A stretch of DNA of 64,000 nucleotides from Arenicola marina (taxonomy: Eukaryota; Annelida; Polychaeta; Arenicolidae), in contig OZ025253.1 of the NCBI GenBank assembly GCA_964019135.1, positions 39,420,548-39,484,547 of the forward strand, read 5' to 3'. Both the position numbers and the translations under genes were made by a program. The notes below the pieces were generated by a model. That model saw only the letters and a program-made list of their open reading frames with translations, had not been told where the DNA came from and ran no database searches. Shown here one piece after another: positions 58,768 to 64,000 of the stretch. Numbering within the stretch: position 1 is the stretch's first letter; each line of letters starts with the position of its first letter.

Positions 58768-59010
58768 GTTGCAACGTGTATCATCTGGCAGGTGTGCCTA
58801 GCCTAACTTGTGTTGCAATACGTATCTTCTGGCAGGTGTGCCTAGTCTACTTTGTGTTGCAACATGTATGCTCTGGCAGGTGTGCCTAACTTACCTTATG
58901 TTGCAACGTGTATCTGGCTGGTGTGCCTAGCCTACCCTGTGTTTCAACATGTATCCACTGGCAGGTGTGCCTAGCCTACCTTGTATTGCAACGTGTATGC
59001 TCTGGCAGGT
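58768..59010 (+). repeat. 44-bp minisatellite, about 6 units (copy 1)
   Basis: Units TTGTGTTGCAACGTGTAT followed by CTTCTGGCAGGTGTGCCTAG. Copy 2 has 11 units. Confidence 0.9.
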
Positions 59011-59309
59011 GCTGAGAGTTTTGCAAGTTGCCAACGTTTTGTTGTGACAGACGGGGTACGACACTAAAGCATGTACTGATGGGAACAAACAGATGTATCA
59101 TCAATAACAGCTGTAGGGCGCAGACTGATAAACAGTGGATGCTAAGCACACAGTGCTAACGGTCCTCCGAGAAAGTCGTTATTGACTTCATTGCTTGATA
59201 ATGTTCTGCGTTCGTGGTATTGATAATTGCAATGAAGAAAAAGGCACCGGCGCCGAGACTAAATGCTAAATACTAAAAATGAATAGTACTAAATCTATAT
59301 ACTGAATTT

Positions 59310-59428
59310 AATGCTCAATTGTATTTAATGCTTAAGTGAATTTAATACTTAAGTAAATTTAATGCTTAAGTAAATTTAATGCTTAAGTAAATTTAATGCT
59401 TAAGTTAATTTAATGCTTTAGTTAATTT
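59310..59428 (+). repeat. 17-bp AATGCTTAAGTAAATTT repeat (copy 1)
   Basis: About seven units. The equivalent stretch is 62,580-62,700. Confidence 0.85.
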
Positions 59429-61805
59429 GCCTTCCCCACAGCTTGACTTGCCGATGGTCAATGCCAGAACAAATAATGGTGCATGTAGCCTAGTTTAATT
59501 GTAAACCTAATTAATTCAGCTTTTGGTATTTTTCTCATATCTGGTGCACACAAATTCAAATACAGCCGCGTTTTCGTTGATGACCCGGCAGATGGTGTAC
59601 CTTAATTCCAACCACTAGCTGTGATATATCAACAATGAAAAAATAGTAAAAGAAAAGCCATGCACAAGCTCCATAGCAGGCTTTACCTTCGACTCACTCT
59701 GCTAGGGATTGCGATATATATCTTTGTGGCTACGTCATTCATACATTCGGACTCATGTCCGCTAGGGCGGCGCTATGCAAATCGATAGGACAAATGCGCC
59801 GCGGATGTCTACAAATCAGTGCCGGAGACCCCGAGGGAGGGGTGGGGGCGTGTACATTGCTGGGTTTTGGGGGGTTCGGCCGTCGGGCCGTTTTATCGCC
59901 AAAACCCACCTTATGAACGCATTTTTTCCCGAGCCCCCCCCCCCCTCTGCCCGTCGCATTTTTTTTTTAAATATCCGATCTATAGGGGTATCTTTTTTAT
60001 CACAAACGTTGGCTCGCTCATGCATCATGGCCCCCGTGTACCTACACCAGATTTGCATAAGAGTCTCCCTACCCCGGGTTGGGCCCCAGCTGATGAATAA
60101 CAACGCCTAGGATAAGCCTAGGATAAGCAGATTACTTATTTTGCTTTTATCATCACTATTTGAAAATGGAACACTGATGACTTGCTGTATCAAATACGAG
60201 ACTGCTATATATTTTAACTTTTCATGTTTGTAAATGACAAGTTAGCTGAACATTGCAACGGACTTGACCGTCGTTTATAAAAAATCTTGAAATTTGTCCG
60301 CGGTCGACGATAACTCTGTCCCGTGGTTAACCAATTCCCCGGCGGACCACTTTTTGAGCCAGTGCCTTCAAGCAAGATACGCAACCTGCACGCACAGGGA
60401 GAGGCTACGGTAAGCGTGACGCGTAATGAGCGCTCAGTGCATGGAGCGACCATAATAACCTCCAAAAGAACATGACCATTAACGAGTCCTTTGTGTTTAG
60501 CATTAAGGCATCATGTGGAATAACTATAGGTGACGTATCCGGGCGTAAGCTCTAACGAAGGTGTTTATACTTTATTCGGCCGGAAAAGTTCGGCGATAAT
60601 AATAAGGTATGTTTTATATAACAACAGTGCTTACTTGTCACCGCCTGGATACGACCCTGACCTTGCTACATGGGGCATTCCTGTTTGACGAATTTTCCAG
60701 ATAGCCGCGGACTGTACATAAAAATATCGATGAAACGTTTTTGTGTGGTCGAAGATAGGTAAGCCGTATTGATAAGGACGATGTCGGGTGCGAGATAACA
60801 GACGTGATAAGGACAGCGTGCAGCGTACCTACCTCGGTTACTTGGAACTCTTATCATCAAAGAAACAAGGAAAGATACGCCAACAGGTGTCGACGAATGT
60901 CTGACGGGGGGAAAGGGTCAGAAACTGCCATTTACATGCCTGTATCATCTATCGTCCATGTTAGAGCCCACAGAGGGAATTTTATTACAGTAACTGGTAG
61001 GAGTGAGTGGTACGTGAGCTATCTTTAGGCAATGATTCGCGCCCGGGTGCGATAGACAAGACGTAGTATGTAATCACATCACGGTATTTGGTGATGGATC
61101 GGGTGGTTAACCCGTTATGTTCTGTGTCGAAGTGATATTTATCTCTCATGCTGTGTCTTCGAGAGGCAGGTGAACTAAATTCGTGACATATGGAAAGAAA
61201 AGTAATTCATTCGCAAAAGCTACCCTAAGACGTATGCTTGAAAATTTTAATTTATATATAACATACTTTATCACAATTCAATGGTATACATGTAGGTTTC
61301 AGCTGTAGACTTTCGCGCCCGGGGAAGGCGGATTTATAAAGCTCTACATCTGACTTCTATGGCTATAACTGCACATTAATTGAAACATTCCGTTTCCAGA
61401 GCAATATCATGCAGATGGCTTGCCAACTACGCCTTTACTGCCAACGTATTGATGCATTGTCCAGGGCAGCAATACACATTGGAGGTTTATATTCTCAATA
61501 TAGAGTTTCACAATATTTATGTGATCACTGACACCCCCCAGCCCCACCCCCCTCACCCACCCCCTTTCTGTTATATATATAAGTCGAAATATAATGCAAA
61601 TCAATATTGATACCAATGGACAAATACTAGAACAAGATGTGGACCGTTCCAATTCTTACTGCTTCTCAAAATAGAAATTTCTTTAGAGTCTAATAGACGC
61701 ATGATTTTTAGTAGGATACAGACCCAGCTTGGTGCTAACGGACAACACTTACCGGTCTGGATAGCTGTGGGCACACACATGTAGTTAACTCACTGCCTTT
61801 AAGCC

Positions 61806-62290
61806 TGCCGAGCCTACTTTGTGTTGCAACGTGTATCTTCTGGCAGGTGTGCCTAGCCTACCTTGTGCTGCAACATGTATCTTCTGGCAGGTGTGCCTAA
61901 CCTACCTTGTGTTGCAACGCGTATTCTCTGGCAGGTGTGCCTAGCCTACCTTCTGTTGCAACGTGTATCTTCTGGCAGGTGTGCCTAGCCTACCTTGTGT
62001 TGCTACGTGTATCTTCTGGCAGGTGTGCCTAGCCTACTTTGTGTTGCAACATGTAGGCTCTGGCAGGTGTGCCTAACTTACCTTATGTTTCAACGTGTAT
62101 CTTCTGGCAGGTGTGCCTAGCCTACCTTGTGTTGCAACATGTATCCTCTGGCAGGTGTGCCTAGCCTAACTTGTGTTGCAACGTGTATTTTCTAGCTGGT
62201 GTGCCTAGTCTACCTTGGGCTTCAACATGTATCCTCTGGCAGGTGTGCCTAGCCTACCTTGTGTTGCAACGTGTATGCTCTGGCAGTTGC
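61806..62290 (+). repeat. 44-bp minisatellite, about 11 units (copy 2)
   Basis: Same unit as 58,768-59,010, nearly double the copies. Units vary at a few fixed positions (GTGTAT/ATGTAT, CTTCT/CCTCT/GCTCT), so unit order could be compared. Confidence 0.9.
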
Positions 62291-62579
62291 TGACAGTGTC
62301 GCAAGTTGCCAACGCTGTGTTGTGACAGACAGGGTACGACACTAAAGCATGTACTGATGGGAACAAACAGATGTATCATCAATAACAGCTTTAGGGCGCA
62401 GACTGATAAACAGTGGATGCTAAGCACACAGTGATAACGGTCCTCTGAGAAAGTCGTTATTGACTTTATTGCTTGATAAAGTTGTGCGTTCGTAGTATTG
62501 ATAATTGTAATGAAGAAAAAGGCCCCGACACCGAGACTAAATGCTAAATACTAAAAATGAATAGTACTAAATCTATATA

Positions 62580-62700
62580 TTGAATTTAATGCTTAAGTGA
62601 ATTTAATGCTTAAGTGAATTTAATACTTAAGTAAATTTAATGCTTAAGTAAATGTAATGCTTAAGTGAAGTTAATGCTTAAGTGAATTTAATACTTTGGT
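62580..62700 (+). repeat. 17-bp AATGCTTAAGTGAATTT repeat (copy 2)
   Basis: About seven units, paralogous to 59,310-59,428. Confidence 0.85.
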
Positions 62701-64000
62701 TAATTTGCCTTCCCCACAGCTTGACTTGCCGATGGTCAATGCCAGAACCAATAATGGTGCATGTAGCCTAGTTTAATTGTAAACCTAATTAATTCAGCTT
62801 TTGGTATTGTTCTCATATCTGGTGCACACAACTTCATTCAAATACAGCCGCGTTTTCGTTGATGACCCGGCAGATGGTGTACCTTAATTCCAACCACTAG
62901 CTGTGATTTATCAACAATGAAAAATAAGTAAAAGAAAAGCCATGCACAAGCTCCATAGCATGCTCTACCTTCGACTCACTCTGCTAGGGATTGCGATATA
63001 TATCTTTGTGGCTACGTCATTTATACATTTGGACTCCTGTCCGCCAGGGCGGCGCTATGCAAATCGATAGGACAAATGCGCCGCGAAATGTCTACAAATC
63101 AGTGCCGGAGACCCCGGGGGGAGAGGGGCGGGGGTACATTGCTGGGTTTTGGGGGGTTCCGCCGTCGGGCCGTTTTATCGCCAAAACCCACCTTATGAAC
63201 GCACATTTTGAGAGCACCCCTCCCCCCCCCCTCCTCCCCCGTCGAAAGTTTAGTTAAATATCCGATCTATAGGGGTATCTTTTTCATCACAAATGTCCGC
63301 TCGCTCATGCATCATGGCCCCTGTGTACCTCCACCAGATTTGCATAATAGTATCCCTCCCCGGGGGTTGGGCCCCAGCTGATGAATAACAACGCACCGCC
63401 TAGGATAAGCAGAGTATTTATTTTGCTTTTATCATCACTATTTGAAAATGGAACACTGATGACTTGCTGTATCAAATACGAGACTGCTATATATTTTAAC
63501 TTTTCATTTTTGTAAATGACAAGTTAGCTGAACATTACAACGGACTTGACCGTCGTTTATACAAAATCTTAAAATTTGCCCATGGTCGACGATGTTTAAC
63601 CCATTCCCCGGCGGGCCACTTTTCGAGCCAGTGCCTTCAAGCAAGATACGCAACCTGCACGCACGGGGAGAGGCTACGGTAAGCGTGACGCGTAATGAGT
63701 GTTCAGTGTATGGAGCGAGCATAATAACCTCAAAAAGAACATGACCATTGACGAGTCCTTTGTGTTTAGCATTAAGGCATCATGTGGAATAACTACAGGT
63801 GACATATCCGGGCGTAAGCTCTAACGAAGGTGTTTATACTTTATTCTGCGGGAAAAGTTCGGCGATAATAATAATATATGTTTTATATAACAACAGTGCT
63901 TACTTGTCAACGCCTGGATACGACCCTGACCTTGCTTCATGGTGCATTATTGTTTGAAGAATTTTCCAGATAGCCGTCCGACTGTACATTAAGATGATGA

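Larger units (their letters stand above)
57798..60760. repeat. Approximately 3-kb tandem duplication, copy 1
   Basis: Begins at GCCGTATTGATAAGGACGAT and matches 60,761 onward with few differences. It carries a 44-bp minisatellite (58,768-59,010), a 17-bp repeat (59,310-59,428), a C run (58,597-58,612) and a G/C-rich block near 59,830-59,960. Small conserved open frames follow overall DNA identity. No gene is recognised. Confidence 0.85.
60761..64000. repeat. Approximately 3-kb tandem duplication, copy 2 (runs to window end)
   Basis: Direct repeat of copy 1, longer mainly because its minisatellite has more units. The window ends about 40 bases before the copy would be complete, so further copies may follow. 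Confidence 0.85.

Noticed and set aside
58436-61610. Conserved 60-75-codon frames in both 3-kb copies
   Set aside because: The surrounding non-coding DNA is equally conserved, so conservation reflects recent duplication rather than coding.
59775-63257. Gly/Pro-rich frames beginning MQIDRTNAPR in both 3-kb copies
   Set aside because: Frames shift between copies across G and C runs, and no domain is visible.
1-64000. CRISPR array or bacterial operon
   Set aside because: Repeats are contiguous tandem arrays without unique spacers. The genes have introns with consistent GT-AG phases.

Overview
The window looks like intron-rich, repeat-laden nuclear DNA of an invertebrate animal, probably a marine deuterostome (amphioxus-like) or lophotrochozoan. 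The grounds are GT-AG split genes, IgGFc-binding-domain proteins, an EPHX4-type epoxide hydrolase, ORF1+ORF2 LINEs of the L1/Tx1 type, a tRNA-derived SINE and many minisatellites. The species cannot be fixed from the sequence alone. No bacterial operons, CRISPR arrays or rRNA genes were seen.

Positions 1-51,300 are dominated by three members of one secreted gene family. Each has a short signal-peptide exon followed by exons of an IgGFc-binding N-terminal-type domain, with identical exon lengths (152, 156 and 214 bp) and splice phases. Gene A (+, 2,709-10,964) and gene C (+, 31,071-51,278) are recent paralogues: about 12 kb (3,490-15,600) is repeated at 31,383-43,203, including two LINE insertions. 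Gene B (-, 23,017-16,498) is an older, more diverged paralogue lying inverted between them. Gene C alone keeps the 3' end, which closes the IgGFc-type domain and adds a cysteine-rich PAN/apple-like domain. A and C carry complementary damage. A stops at the splice acceptor of exon 6. C has lost the first half of exon 3, and its exon 6 is split by about 5.6 kb of repeats. The 3' ends of A and B are both missing, and they converge on a 480-bp CpG-rich palindromic array (15,626-16,108).

Mobile and repeated DNA fills the introns and spacers. Two L1/Tx1-like LINE families are present, one with a 16-bp target duplication in gene C. There is a 195-bp tRNA-type SINE with an 11-bp target duplication, and a 295-bp MITE-like element with a 9-bp TIR, a 4-bp TSD and an empty site in the paralogue. 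A 133-bp satellite, several other minisatellites, a Tigger/pogo-like terminus and a small fossil of a Ty3/Gypsy-type gag are also present.

Positions 53,009-57,210 (-) hold a six-exon EPHX4-like epoxide hydrolase whose splice phases all agree (348 aa). It appears intact, but has an Asp where the family usually has a lid tyrosine. From 57,798 to the window end lies an approximately 3-kb direct tandem duplication without a recognisable gene.

The IgGFc/PAN proteins are likely secreted mucosal or immune-type adhesive proteins. The hydrolase is an independent neighbouring gene. The tandem layout suggests a fast-evolving gene cluster, but collapsed or joined haplotypes in the assembly must be excluded.
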